The position numbers and the translations under genes were made by a program. From positions 4,093,709 through 4,157,708 of the forward strand of contig JAESIW010000138.1 in assembly GCA_016802295.1 (NCBI GenBank): 64,000 bases of DNA, written 5' to 3'. The notes under the pieces were generated by a model. It did not search any database, was not told the DNA's origin, and saw only the letters and a program-made list of their open reading frames with translations. Positions 13,201 to 23,690 of the stretch are shown one piece after another. The DNA is from Brachionus rotundiformis. Its lineage: Eukaryota; Rotifera; Eurotatoria; Ploima; Brachionidae. Each line of letters begins with the position of its first letter. The stretch's first letter is position 1.

Positions 13201-15986
13201 TAACTTGTAAAACAAAAACAAAAATAGATAAAAGGAAGTAAACAAATAGTTTAAAAATATAATTGAAATTTGATCAGTAAATATAAAAATATTGAATAAA
13301 CATTATTACTACCAAAACATACAATGCTGGTACCTTGCTTGGATTTTACCTAAAGTATCGAAATTGGAACTCTAGGAATTAAACAGAATAATAAAATAAA
13401 TTATCTCATATTTAATTTTATTGTTAAAACTAAAATAATTTTTCATAAAAAAAAGTAAATGATTATTTTTTTCAGAACAAATCACTGCTGGGAGCAAGTG
13501 CTGCGACAGAAGTATCTGACCAGTTCGAAAGCAAAAGGGTTGACATAGAGCAATCGAACGCAGATGCAGTATGCCTAGAAAAAGAAGACGAGACAAAAGG
13601 AATGAACATTGAAGAGACAAATGAAATAGTCAAACCACTCAGTAAACCAGTTTCTATTGTCGATCAAATGTTGGAAAGTTTAGTCACCAAATACACCACA
13701 CCAGGAAACCAACAAGTGTCGTCCCAGTCACAAAGCATTAAAATTAAACATAAAGACAATTCTAAAGAGAATAAACAAGTTTTGAGTTTTAATTCTTCAT
13801 TAGCTCTTGATTTAAATGAAGAGGCTGCTGAGAGCAGCGTACCACGCTTGAAACTTACGAAAAAAAGCGAATTTGAAGCCAAATCTCAAATTGATAGTAT
13901 CAACAATTTTGACGAAAATGCTATGGATGGCTTGGAGAAAGCTCCTGAATCAATTCTATGGAAACCAGTATGCACTAATGAGAATATTAGTGATAAAAAC
14001 GAGTCCCAAATTGAGGAAAAATCGGAGATTAGGCCAGAGAGTAGTTCAAGCTCTAAACATAAGAAGAAAAAGAAAAATAAAGATAAAAGTAAGAATAAGG
14101 AAAAAGACAAAGAGAAAAAGCACAAGAAAAAGTCCGAAAAAGACAAATCAGAAAATGAAGAGGAAATTGCCAAGAAAAAAGAAGACAAAAAATTGAAAAA
14201 ATTGCTAAAAAAGCAAAAAAAAAAAATGGAAAAAGCGGCCGCTATGGGAAATACGGCCAGCTCTGGAGTGGACAGCTCAGCAGTTGCTTCCTCATTTACT
14301 ACAACTGTGGAGACAAGTGAAATAATTTCTGAAACAATAAAAGATACTCCAACTTCAAATACAGTCCAGCAAAGTCCACAAGATTTATCCATGAAAGCAA
14401 AAAAACCCATTCAAAACACCAATTCAACATCGACGCCTAATACGGCACAAAAAACACCTCCTAAACCAAATGAGCCCAAGTTGCCTAAATTAAAGCTTAA
14501 ACTTAATTCAAATGACTCAAATGGCAAATCAAAACCTTCTCAGGACAGCATGGAACCTGTTGGTTGTTCCACTCCACAGCCAAATTTGAACCAAAAGCCA
14601 GCCACACAGCATATACAACGAAGCAATTCACAGCAGAAAGGAACTCGGCCAGTAAACACGAGCCAATCAATGCCGCCAAGAGATATTGAGCTTGGAGAAG
14701 TTGTCCAGCAAAAAACAGCCCAGAAACATCCGCCAACTCTAATGAGACAAAAGTCTCAATTGTCTAATCAGGGATCTAAACATCAAGCTAATGATCAAAC
14801 CAAACCAACTAGTAAACCACAACAACAGACCAAAAATGGAACACAACAATCCAAAAAAGAAGTCCAAAAAGTACGACCCTCAACATCAAACAATAGCAAT
14901 CAGTCAAATACAAACCAATATTCCCACATGCAACAGGATCAAATTTTATTTCAAGAAGCGCTGGCCCAAGAGGTTCAAAATGCACTTGCCCAAGAAGCTT
15001 TTGCCAGAGAGGCTCTTCTACAAGAGGCCTACAACAACCCTCAACTTCTTCCACTCATTTTACCTTTACTACAGGCACAAAATCAAGCAATAAATCCCCA
15101 ATTTGATTTGAATGCCCTTATAGCCCAGGCTAGTCTTCAAACATTGACCACTAGTCAAATATTAGAAGCCCAGCAATTGACCCAGCAACAATTGGCCGCC
15201 CAGTACGGAGCATCTAGTAGCACCAATCCGAACAAAAAACGAAAAACAATGGACATGGAGTCCAAAAATCAGAATACAAGTCTCAACCGGTCACAAAACA
15301 AACCAAAGAGTAGCCAATCTTTGGATCAGTCAATGAAACGTAATAACGTTTCTCAACAGGAATTTGTAAGTCAGGATTTTGTAAATTTTCAGCACGATGA
15401 AAGCGGTTTGAATCCCATTGACGAAGCCAATGAGTACAAATGGCACCAAATGAGGGTAAAACAGGAAGAAGAGTCTTTGCTTGAACAAGTACATGCATTG
15501 AACATGTCCAGATTGACCCCTGGCAAAAAAAATAGTTCCTTTAATCCGAATATAAATTCGACACCTGATGTTAAAAATAAACTAGAAGAGAATGAAGAAA
15601 GCGTTAAGAATTCGGCCATGAAAATAATTGGTCAAGTTGTACAAGAGACCGAAATTGCATCAAATCAGTATTGGTCATGTCCAGCATGTGCCAAATCAGA
15701 TGAATCGGCGCCAATGATAGCATGTGACTCTTGTGATGATTGGTACCATTGGCACTGCATTGGTTTAACAGAAGAACCTCCCGAAAATCAAAATTGGTAC
15801 TGTCGCAAATGTGGAATTAAGAGAGAATCACGAAATGAATCCGAAGTTGATGTTGAATCGTTTGAGACAGTTGATGGAAGTAATGCAATGGCAAACAAAT
15901 CAGATAGTTTAATGTATGGACAGTTAAATGTAACTTCTAACTACTTGTCGAATTTAAAAATTAAAAAAAAGAAAAAAAATAGTTGA
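10277..15986 (+). CDS. Taf3: TAF3, TFIID subunit with histone fold and PHD finger (2 exons)
   Basis: Exons 10277-11104 and 13476-15986, split by a 2371-nt intron (GTAAGC...TTTCAG), phase 0, encode 1112 aa (human TAF3 is 929 aa). TAF3 pairs with TAF10 inside TFIID through its histone fold and reads H3K4me3 through its PHD finger. The histone fold is at about residues 5-80, with the family's 'LL..VGQILQTVGFQ' opening and LDDIARAF. Next come a long low-complexity middle, a Lys-rich tract near 465-535, and Gln/Ala-rich sequence around 720-800. The PHD finger is at about 1008-1057 with the C4-H-C3 set (CPAC, CDSC, HWHC, CRKC) and the PMIACDSCDDWYHW core, including the tryptophan that lines the methyl-lysine cage. 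A polyA signal AATAAA is at 16036-16041. It converges with the chitin-binding gene, 282 bases stop to stop. The intron carries a dead LINE in antisense. Confidence 0.95.
11905..12545 (-). pseudogene. Degraded non-LTR reverse transcriptase inside the TAF3 intron
   Basis: Minus-strand frames, shifted several times, follow the order of a non-LTR RT: a finger piece (RRTRGCIDQIFAHR), the AFDSIPRETLW block, VRQGCVLSSTLFLI, then IEDLDLADDLVLI, which is the catalytic [FLY]ADD motif, and finally an IDG..IE.VIDFAYL block. Frameshifts and stops show it is dead. The last block fits LINEs that carry a '.FTYLGS' motif, a family different from the CR1 copies elsewhere in the window. It lies antisense to TAF3. 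Clade is not assigned. Confidence 0.75.
12791..13021 (-). other. Unrecognised 76-codon ORF in the TAF3 intron
   Basis: An open minus-strand frame starting from Met, with a reasonable residue mix (KLVSSIGKEILKVF..., ending ...NLRTQYYALK). I see no family motif or signal peptide. Its position next to LINE debris suggests transposon remains, but that is only inference. It is probably not a working gene. Confidence 0.15.
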
Positions 15987-16191
15987 TTTTTCTTTATACT
16001 TTGTTCGTCGAAATCCATCCTATATCGAAATGAAAAATAAAATTACAGTATTTTTTTTGCTATTTTTTTTTAAATTAATCTTTTGTTCAATAAAAATATT
16101 TTTTTGAAAATTTTAAAATTTTTTTACTCTACGTTCTAAAGATGAACAAAATATGTTGAAAAATTGAGCAAATTTTAAAGTTAATAATAAT

Positions 16192-17430
16192 GACTATTCA
16201 AGAGTAATAAAAGAAAAAGATCAATTTGTAAGCTGAATTTTTTATTCAAGTCAAATCAAAAAGAGATTTTAATAAGCTGAATAAGTTTGTTCATATTTGG
16301 CTGGAGCAGCAGTGGTAGCTTCATAAGTGTTGTATGACTTGGCTTGTTCATAAGTGTCTTGAGTTGGATAGGTTTGTTCTTTAGGGTATGATGGATAAGT
16401 TGGATATGAAGATTGATAGGACATTTTGTTGTAGCTTGGATAGGCATAAACTTTGGTTCCACATGGAGCTGGGACTTGTTCTGGTCTGGCACAAGTTTTG
16501 AGATGGTTGTCCCAGACAGTGTTGTATGGACATCTCAAGATGTACAAGTATCCATTTGAACATCTTCTAAATTTGGTGCATGAACCTGGTACACGAGTGT
16601 AATCAATTGAAATGTCACATTTTGCTTTAAATTAATTTAGTTTAGTAATTTTTTCTTAAATGGTAAATAGTAGGTAATTTTTACGTGGTTTTGGAGCATA
16701 TGGCATTGCACCATAAGATGGTTGTTGGTAAGCTTTCTTTGGTGCTTCGTAAACATTCTCTTGCATCTTGTAAGATGGTTTCTCGGTTTGTTGATAAGTG
16801 GTATCTGGCATCTTGTATGATGGTTTCTCAGCTTGTTGGTAAACATTCTCTTGCATCTTGTAAGATGATTTCTCGGTTTGTTGATAAGTGGTATCTGGCA
16901 TTGGATATTGTGGCATTTCTACTTCTGGATAAGCAGCTGCTTCAATTTTTTCATATCCTTGACCATACATATTTGAGGCATTGACTGCAGCAGCCAAAAC
17001 TACAAGAGCAACTAGTTTAAACATTATTTTCTGAGCACAGATTTTTAAGATTTTATAACAATTGTTTTATTTCTTGTTTCTTTTTCTGGTCAGATTCGAA
17101 TCATATTTATATGCTTTTAATTTTAATGTCATTTTGAGCTAAAAAAATTCATTGCTTTGTTGATAGCCCTTCGGATAGGATTAATCAAATAGTTTATGAT
17201 ACTTTTTTTATCTAAAAAAGTTCATTTTTATGCAATGAATATTCAGGTGAACTTTCATTAGTATTTTTGTCAAAAAAACTGATATAATTTAATAATTTTT
17301 ATTTATTTTATTTTATTTATGAATTTATACAACAAAGATTAACGATCTAATTTTATTTTTTCAATTTTTTCTTTTAAATTATTTACATATTAAATTCTTA
17401 ATAATTCCTATCATTTAATATGATCTTTTT
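16192..17430 (-). repeat. Left arm of the large inverted repeat (1239 bp)
   Basis: The reverse complement of this segment matches 18883-20166 almost base for base, apart from one 45-base in-frame repeat unit and at least one synonymous base. It covers a whole chitin-binding gene plus about 400 bases upstream. The outer edge is at GACTATTC (16192) and the inner edge at GATCTTTTT (17430). The spacer between the arms is 1452 bp. Confidence 0.9.
16269..17024 (-). CDS. Secreted chitin-binding (CBM14) protein, copy A
   Basis: Exons 17024-16685 and 16624-16269 with a 60-nt intron encode 231 aa. A signal peptide (MFKLVALVVLAAAVNA) opens the protein. Next come about 90 residues of Tyr/Gln/Lys-rich repeats built on YKMPDTTYQQTEKPS and YKMQENVYQQAEKPS units, then one peritrophin-A/CBM14 domain with six cysteines spaced C-12-C-5-C-9-C-12-C-9-C, and a Tyr-rich tail. 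CBM14 domains bind chitin in cuticles, linings and egg coats; the repeats suggest a structural extracellular protein. A TATAAATA box lies 87 bases upstream of the ATG (17104-17111). If the intron is retained, a stop follows at once and the chitin-binding domain is lost. Its coding sequence is nearly identical to copies B and C. The tissue and exact role cannot be read from the sequence. Confidence 0.93.
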
Positions 17431-17740
17431 TTATAACTAATAGTCATTTTAATATTTAATTTTATTCTTAATACTTTTATAATGAATTTATTTAGTTATA
17501 ATTTTTAAAATAAATCAGACATATTTTTAGGTTTTTTTTTTAAATTTTTTTGTCGCAACCTGCTTTTTTTAATAAATATCTATAATATTACTTTTAACTT
17601 TAAAACAAAATTATGCTTTATTAGAATAATAATTTATTTGGTAACTAATTAAATGAGAATTTTTTGAATATAATTTTATTTGAAATTTAAAAAATACGAT
17701 TTTATTATTTTATTCTAAAATTACAGAAGAAAAATTTTCC

Positions 17741-17752
17741 ATGCAATCATGA
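17741..17752 (+). promoter_or_regulatory. Minimal upstream ORF overlapping the GT31 start codon
   Basis: ATG CAA TCA TGA: a four-codon reading frame whose stop codon overlaps the ATG of the glycosyltransferase (ATGA overlap at 17749-17752). It could limit translation or support re-initiation, if the mRNA begins upstream of it. Confidence 0.35.
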
Positions 17753-18789
17753 TAAAGAAGTTATTTTATATAATACTTTTATCACTTACTATTTTTGTAA
17801 CACATTTTTTCCTTAATTCAAAGTATCAATTAAACCTAGCTACATTAAATAATGAAAAACGAATTGAAAATTTTCATGTTTTTAATAAAGCTACAATCAA
17901 AATTTCAAAAATCAACTCTCAAAATAAAGTTGACAGAGAAATGACTTTAAAAACATCAACACCTGTTTATGTGCCTTACTGGGTCAAACCAGAAAGAGTA
18001 AAACCATTGATCTTTCCAAAACAAGTTTGTTCAAAGAACCATGGTGAAAATGTAGACATTTTACTTTATGCTCTAACAAGAATGGATGATTTTAAAACGA
18101 GACTTTTAATTCGTCAAACATGGGCAAACAAGACCATTTTTCCATTTTCTGAATTGCTCTTTGTGCTTGGCATGTCTTTGAACAATTCTCTAAATCGATT
18201 AGTCTATGAAGAAAACGAAAAATATGGAGATATTTACCAAAGCGATTTTATAGATACATACAAAAACTTGAGCTATAAGTCGATCACTGCATGGAGGTGG
18301 ATTTCCAAAAATTGTATGAATGCAAAGCTAATCATAAGATCAGACGATGACATGATAGTTAATCTAGATTCGATTCATACTGACCAAATGAACAATTTGA
18401 TAGCTTTGTCAGACACTTTCACATGCTTATACTTGGATAGATCTTACGCTTTGAGGGACAGAAACCACAAATACTACATGCCAATAATCGAATACAATCA
18501 GACCTTTTATAAAATATACTGTGATGGACGAGGAACAATAATGAGCCCTGATTTAATTCCGAAATTGTATAATTATTCATATAAAAATAACAATTTGTGG
18601 ATAGATGATGCAAATGTTGGAGAAATAGCCAGTTTTTTTAAGCCAAAATTTAAATTTATTGGAGATAAATATATTGAAAAAAGACAAATTCCGCATCAAA
18701 AATTTAGCTTCAAAAATTATTATTTTATAAGAGAAGTTGGATATCATGAACATCTTATAAAAACATGGGAAAGAATATTCAGAAGCTGA
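17749..18789 (+). CDS. Beta-1,3-galactosyltransferase-like protein (GT31), intronless
   Basis: A single open frame of 346 aa. Near the N terminus is one hydrophobic segment (about residues 4-21), giving the type II membrane layout of Golgi glycosyltransferases. GT31 hallmarks follow in order: RLLIRQTWANK (the R..TW motif), ELLFVLGMS, YGDIYQSDFIDTYKNLSYKS, the metal-binding RSDDDMIVN (DxD), and DDANVG in place of the family's EDVYVG. Several N-glycosylation sites are visible. GT31 enzymes move galactose or GlcNAc from a UDP-sugar in beta-1,3 linkage; the acceptor here cannot be told. The gene lies in the spacer of the inverted repeat, between two head-to-head chitin-binding copies. It has no intron while most neighbours do, which would fit retroposition or a tandem family of intronless copies. 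Confidence 0.88.
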   Translation: MIKKLFYIILLSLTIFVTHFFLNSKYQLNLATLNNEKRIENFHVFNKATIKISKINSQNKVDREMTLKTSTPVYVPYWVKPERVKPLIFPKQVCSKNHGENVDILLYALTRMDDFKTRLLIRQTWANKTIFPFSELLFVLGMSLNNSLNRLVYEENEKYGDIYQSDFIDTYKNLSYKSITAWRWISKNCMNAKLIIRSDDDMIVNLDSIHTDQMNNLIALSDTFTCLYLDRSYALRDRNHKYYMPIIEYNQTFYKIYCDGRGTIMSPDLIPKLYNYSYKNNNLWIDDANVGEIASFFKPKFKFIGDKYIEKRQIPHQKFSFKNYYFIREVGYHEHLIKTWERIFRS

Positions 18790-18882
18790 AAACATCCAAG
18801 TATTGATTGTAAAAAAAAAGAATTCAAATTCTTAAAATTAATTAAAATAAAATAATAAAACTAAATATTATTAAAAAATTTT

Positions 18883-20166
18883 AAAAAGATCATATTAAAT
18901 GATAGGAATTATTAAGAATTTAATATGTAAATAATTTAAAAGAAAAAATTGAAAAAATAAAATTAGATCGTTAATCTTTGTTGTATAAATTCATAAATAA
19001 AATAAAATAAATAAAAATTATTAAATTATATCAGTTTTTTTGACAAAAATACTAATGAAAGTTCACCTGAATATTCATTGCATAAAAATGAACTTTTTTA
19101 GATAAAAAAAGTATCATAAACTATTTGATTAATCCTATCCGAAGGGCTATCAACAAAGCAATGAATTTTTTTAGCTCAAAATGACATTAAAATTAAAAGC
19201 ATATAAATATGATTCGAATCTGACCAGAAAAAGAAACAAGAAATAAAACAATTGTTATAAAATCTTAAAAATCTGTGCTCAGAAAATAATGTTTAAACTA
19301 GTTGCTCTTGTAGTTTTGGCTGCTGCAGTCAATGCCTCAAATATGTATGGTCAAGGATATGAAAAAATTGAAGCAGCTGCTTATCCAGAAGTAGAAATGC
19401 CACAATATCCAATGCCAGATACCACTTATCAACAAACCGAGAAATCATCTTACAAGATGCAAGAGAATGTTTACCAACAAGCTGAGAAGCCATCATACAA
19501 GATGCCAGATACCACTTATCAACAAACCGAGAAACCATCATACAAAATGCCAGATACCACTTATCAACAAACCGAGAAACCATCTTACAAGATGCAAGAG
19601 AATGTTTACGAAGCACCAAAGAAAGCTTACCAACAACCATCTTATGGTGCAATGCCATATGCTCCAAAACCACGTAAAAATTACCTACTATTTACCATTT
19701 AAGAAAAAATTACTAAACTAAATTAATTTAAAGCAAAATGTGACATTTCAATTGATTACACTCGTGTACCAGGTTCATGCACCAAATTTAGAAGATGTTC
19801 AAATGGATACTTGTACATCTTGAGATGTCCATACAACACTGTCTGGGACAACCATCTCAAAACTTGTGCCAGACCAGAACAAGTCCCAGCTCCATGTGGA
19901 ACCAAAGTTTATGCCTATCCAAGCTACAACAAAATGTCCTATCAATCTTCATATCCAACTTATCCATCATACCCTAAAGAACAAACCTATCCAACTCAAG
20001 ACACTTATGAACAAGCCAAGTCATACAACACTTATGAAGCTACCACTGCTGCTCCAGCCAAATATGAACAAACTTATTCAGCTTATTAAAATCTCTTTTT
20101 GATTTGACTTGAATAAAAAATTCAGCTTACAAATTGATCTTTTTCTTTTATTACTCTTGAATAGTC
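18883..20166 (+). repeat. Right arm of the large inverted repeat (1284 bp)
   Basis: Mirror of 16192-17430. It is 45 bases longer because of one extra 15-residue unit in exon 1. Similarity to the third copy, but not to the left arm, runs on to about 20177 (CTCTAACATGTC), so the left arm's outer edge is the truncated one. Confidence 0.9.
19289..20089 (+). CDS. Secreted chitin-binding (CBM14) protein, copy B (one extra repeat unit)
   Basis: Exons 19289-19673 and 19734-20089, 60-nt intron, 246 aa. It has the same signal peptide, repeat region, six-cysteine CBM14 domain and Tyr-rich tail as copy A, but three YKMPDTTYQQTEKPS-type units in place of two. The added 45 bases keep the frame and look like unit gain by slippage or unequal exchange. 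TATAAATA lies at 19202-19209, again 87 bases before the ATG, and the polyA signal AATAAA at 20112-20117. It is head-to-head with copy A across the GT31 gene. As a recent copy of a structural extracellular protein, it is likely expressed with the others because the proximal promoter is the same. Confidence 0.93.
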
Positions 20167-20200
20167 TCTAACATGTCTTTTTCTTACTTACATAATTTAT

Positions 20201-20257
20201 CTTTGATTAAATTTAAATACTTTTCTTTAAAATAAGAATAGTAAAATTTAATCAAAG
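20201..20257. repeat. Short hairpin-forming inverted repeat
   Basis: CTTTGATTAAATTT (20201-20214) and its reverse complement AAATTTAATCAAAG (20244-20257), a 14-bp stem with a 29-base loop just downstream of chitin-binding copy B. AT-rich, so chance is possible. Confidence 0.4.
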
Positions 20258-20949
20258 TCAAACCATTCAAACTCAAGAGTCCATTTGTGAGTAGAAACAA
20301 CTTGTTTTTCGCAATTTTTTTGATTGTTTTTAACTTAATGTCCCGATTCGCTGACCAATCTGATATTTATTTATTCATGCAGATAACGAACTGTCGAAGA
20401 GGATCTCCTAGATATCCTGAAAATCTCTTTAGAAGGTTGTTTCAAATCGATACTTTTCTTAATCGATACAAGTAAAAACAAGAATAATAATTTTTATCTA
20501 TTAGGAAAATTACTTTTTCTGTAATTAATTTTTAATAATTTCATTTTTTCTACTACAAAAAATATAGCCCTTAATAAATTGTTTTATTTCTAAACAAGGA
20601 ATAGTTTTCAACCCATACTGCTATTGGTTAATGGTTAAATCTATGTGAATTTTTTTTGGTTTTATTAGACTCTTTTCGTGAATTATTTTTCCAATTATAT
20701 CCTTGGCACAATTGTCAATTGTATTGGACATTACAATTTTCACATAATTTTGATATACATCTTCTTTAAACTTGTTCCATTTTAAATTTTAAGCAGTTAG
20801 TTCATTTTACCATTCTTTTGGATTTTTGAATTTGTTTGCAAAAATCAAGCAAGATTTCTTATTTTAAATCTTTAATTTATTTCCAATCAAGAATTTTCAG
20901 CATCTTTTTGAATTTTTTTATAAATTTTGATGAATTTGTTTTTTTTAAA

Positions 20950-21580
20950 AGCTTATAAGCAGAATACAATAACAGATACTGATGAACCAGAACATTTGGA
21001 AAAAAAAGGTTCAAAAAAACCAGAAGAAAATGGAATTCATTATGTAAATTTAACAACTAGAATGGAGCAATGGAAAAAATAAAAAATGATGGTAATTGGA
21101 GTCTTTCCTTGTCTAATCGTTGGTAAAACAGATATGGATAAGCTTTTTCATCCTTATGGTTTTGCTGTGTACTCTAACCAGAAACAAAAATATTTTGAAT
21201 TTATTTTTAAAAGTATTAAATGAGTTGCTAGTGCAATTGGATTCTAAATACTGACACATATCTTGATGCTTATTGCAGATGGAAGCTATTAGAAATGCTT
21301 TTACCAATATGTTTGGTGAGTTCAAATTTGAAGAGACAAGAAAACATTCCAAATAGGAACACTGCTTATCAAAAAAGAAATGGTCACTGACAAAAGATGG
21401 TTAATACGAAGTATTGCAATCTTATTCTCCAAGCATATGTATTCATTTGAAGAAATACGTGGTGCAATTAAAGATGAAGATACACTCGATAAAAGTGATT
21501 TCTAGATTCATTGTTGTGACACTTTCAATTGTCCCAAAATGGTCAATTGAACGCAATTGAAAGGTACAACAATAAAAATT
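20950..21580 (+). pseudogene. Degraded MULE-type DNA transposase fragment
   Basis: Frameshifted forward frames give TDMDKLFHPYGFAVYSNQKQ, then FEFIFKSIK, then LIADG joined across a frameshift to EAIRNAFTNMFGEFK. This order (HP.G.A...E....F.FIF.SLK..., LIADGAEAI.NAF..VFG) is that of Mutator-like transposase cores around the second catalytic Asp. Multiple stops show it is dead. It lies between chitin-binding copies B and C. The family call rests on motif order alone. Confidence 0.55.
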
Positions 21581-22337
21581 TCTGACTGGACAAGTGGATA
21601 AAATAGGGTAAAATTGAATAAAGAAATGATAAAATTAAGAATTCTTAAGAAATGCATCGTTATGACAATGGAAGATTCAGCTCATTTGGCACATTCAAAT
21701 ATTTACAATTTGGATTTAATTTGGTAAGTAATCAAATATTCCAATCGTTGTTGTTTGTATTGCAAAAAACAATGATTGGAAATTTAGAAAATGGTAACAA
21801 ACGTAAAATAAAAGAGCCTGAGCGACAATAGCTAAAAGTGCATTACTAGTGTAACTTAATTTTAAAGATTATGTTCATTTTTTGCTTTTATAATGCTTAA
21901 AAAAGTGATATTATTTGATTTAAAGATATGATTTGAAAAAAAATAATCAATTTAATGCTAAACAAATGATAAATTAATGCTTAATAATATATTTTATAAT
22001 GCTTTTTTAATTTACTTAATTTAAGAAAAAATTTATTAATCATATTAAATAAAGTATGATACAAAATATATTTATATAATTAATATTTGATAAAGAATAT
22101 TTATTCTCAAAAAAAGATGAATAATTAAATAATCCAATAAATATTAGATAAAATGAAAATATTGAGTTTACATTGAACAAAAATATCAAAAAATATTTGA
22201 AAATTGATTAGAATAAATAGTTTTGAGGAATTAATGTAAAAAAATTAATATAATGAAGCGTACAAAAATGTAATACAAAAATGACTAATAAGCTATAAAA
22301 AAATATAAAAGAATAAAGAGAAAGTGATTTGAGAAAT

Positions 22338-23421
22338 TACTAATAAAAGTTAACCTGAATATTCATTGCATAAAAATGAACTTTTTTAGATAAAAAAAGT
22401 ATCATAAACTATTTGATTAATCCTATCCGAAGGGCTATCAACAAAGCAATGAATTTTTTTAGCTCAAAATGACATTAAAATTAAAAGCATATAAATATGA
22501 TTCGAATCTGACCAGAAAAAGAAACAAGAAATAAAACAATTGTTATAAAATCTTAAAAATCTGTGCTCAGAAAATAATGTTTAAACTAGTTGCTCTTGTA
22601 GTTTTGGCTGCTGCAGTCAATGCCTCAAATATGTATGGTCAAGGATATGAAAAAATTGAAGCAGCTGCTTATCCAGAAGTAGAAATGCCACAATATCCAA
22701 TGCCAGATACCACTTATCAACAAACCGAGAAATCATCTTACAAGATGCAAGAGAATGTTTACCAACAAGCTGAGAAGCCATCATACAAGATGCCAGATAC
22801 CACTTATCAACAAACCGAGAAACCATCTTACAAGATGCAAGAGAATGTTTACGAAGCACCAAAGAAAGCTTACCAACAACCATCTTATGGTGCAATGCCA
22901 TATGCTCCAAAACCACGTAAAAATTACCTACTATTTACCATTTAAGAAAAAATTACTAAACTAAATTAATTTAAAGCAAAATGTGACATTTCAATTGATT
23001 ACACTCGTGTACCAGGTTCATGCACCAAATTTAGAAGATGTTCAAATGGATACTTGTACATCTTGAGATGTCCATACAACACTGTCTGGGACAACCATCT
23101 CAAAACTTGTGCCAGACCAGAACAAGTCCCAGCTCCATGTGGAACCAAAGTTTATGCCTATCCAAGCTACAACAAAATGTCCTATCAATCTTCATATCCA
23201 ACTTATCCATCATACCCTAAAGAACAAACCTATCCAACTCAAGACACTTATGAACAAGCCAAGTCATACAACACTTATGAAGCTACCACTGCTGCTCCAG
23301 CCAAATATGAACAAACTTATTCAGCTTATTAAAATCTCTTTTTGATTTGACTTGAATAAAAAATATACAGCTTACAAATTTTTTTATTCTTTTATTATTC
23401 TTGAATAGTCTCTAACATGTC
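22338..23421 (+). repeat. Third, direct copy of the chitin-binding gene unit
   Basis: Matches the right arm from about 240 bases before the ATG to the shared 3' flank CTCTAACATGTC. Edges are more diverged than the inverted-repeat arms, whose extra 400-odd bases of shared upstream DNA are absent here. It is therefore probably the older duplicate or has been partly overwritten. Confidence 0.85.
22577..23332 (+). CDS. Secreted chitin-binding (CBM14) protein, copy C
   Basis: Exons 22577-22916 and 22977-23332, 60-nt intron, 231 aa. The protein is identical to copy A in the parts I compared, and it shares with copy B the synonymous base (AAG, not AAA) in the second repeat unit where copy A differs. 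TATAAATA is at 22490-22497 and AATAAA at 23355-23360. Domain order is signal peptide, Tyr/Gln/Lys repeats, one six-cysteine CBM14 domain, Tyr-rich tail. It lies in the same orientation as copy B, 2.2 kb downstream of it, with transposon debris between. It is likely a working gene, since frame, splice sites and promoter are all intact. Confidence 0.93.
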
Positions 23422-23690
23422 ATTTTCCTAATTTATTTTTATGTTTATCTTGTCAATATATGTACTAGGCTATTAAATGGTTCTAGGTTAATTATTTTTT
23501 TCTTTTTTTAATTAGTTAAGTCTTCATTCTGAGTATTAGTAAATTTTTTCAATTTTTATCAAACTTAATTTTTTTTAAAGAAATATTATTAATACTATTT
23601 TTGTTTATGAAATTTTTTAATTTCGAATTATTTATAAAATTCTTTCATTTCTTAGATTTTCTCATAAATTTTTTTTTAACCAAGACTACC

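Noticed and set aside
13886..14410. Long minus-strand frames opposite the TAF3 coding region
   Set aside because: They are the antisense shadow of Lys/Glu-rich codons in TAF3; the sense frame has clear family motifs.
16685..16984. Plus-strand frame with repeated SRFVDKWYLA-type units, and the matching frames opposite copies B and C
   Set aside because: Antisense of the repeat region of the chitin-binding genes; repeats in one strand give open repeats in the other.
19440..19600. Regular direct repeats, considered as a CRISPR-like array
   Set aside because: They are in-frame coding repeats in a eukaryotic secreted protein, without spacers.
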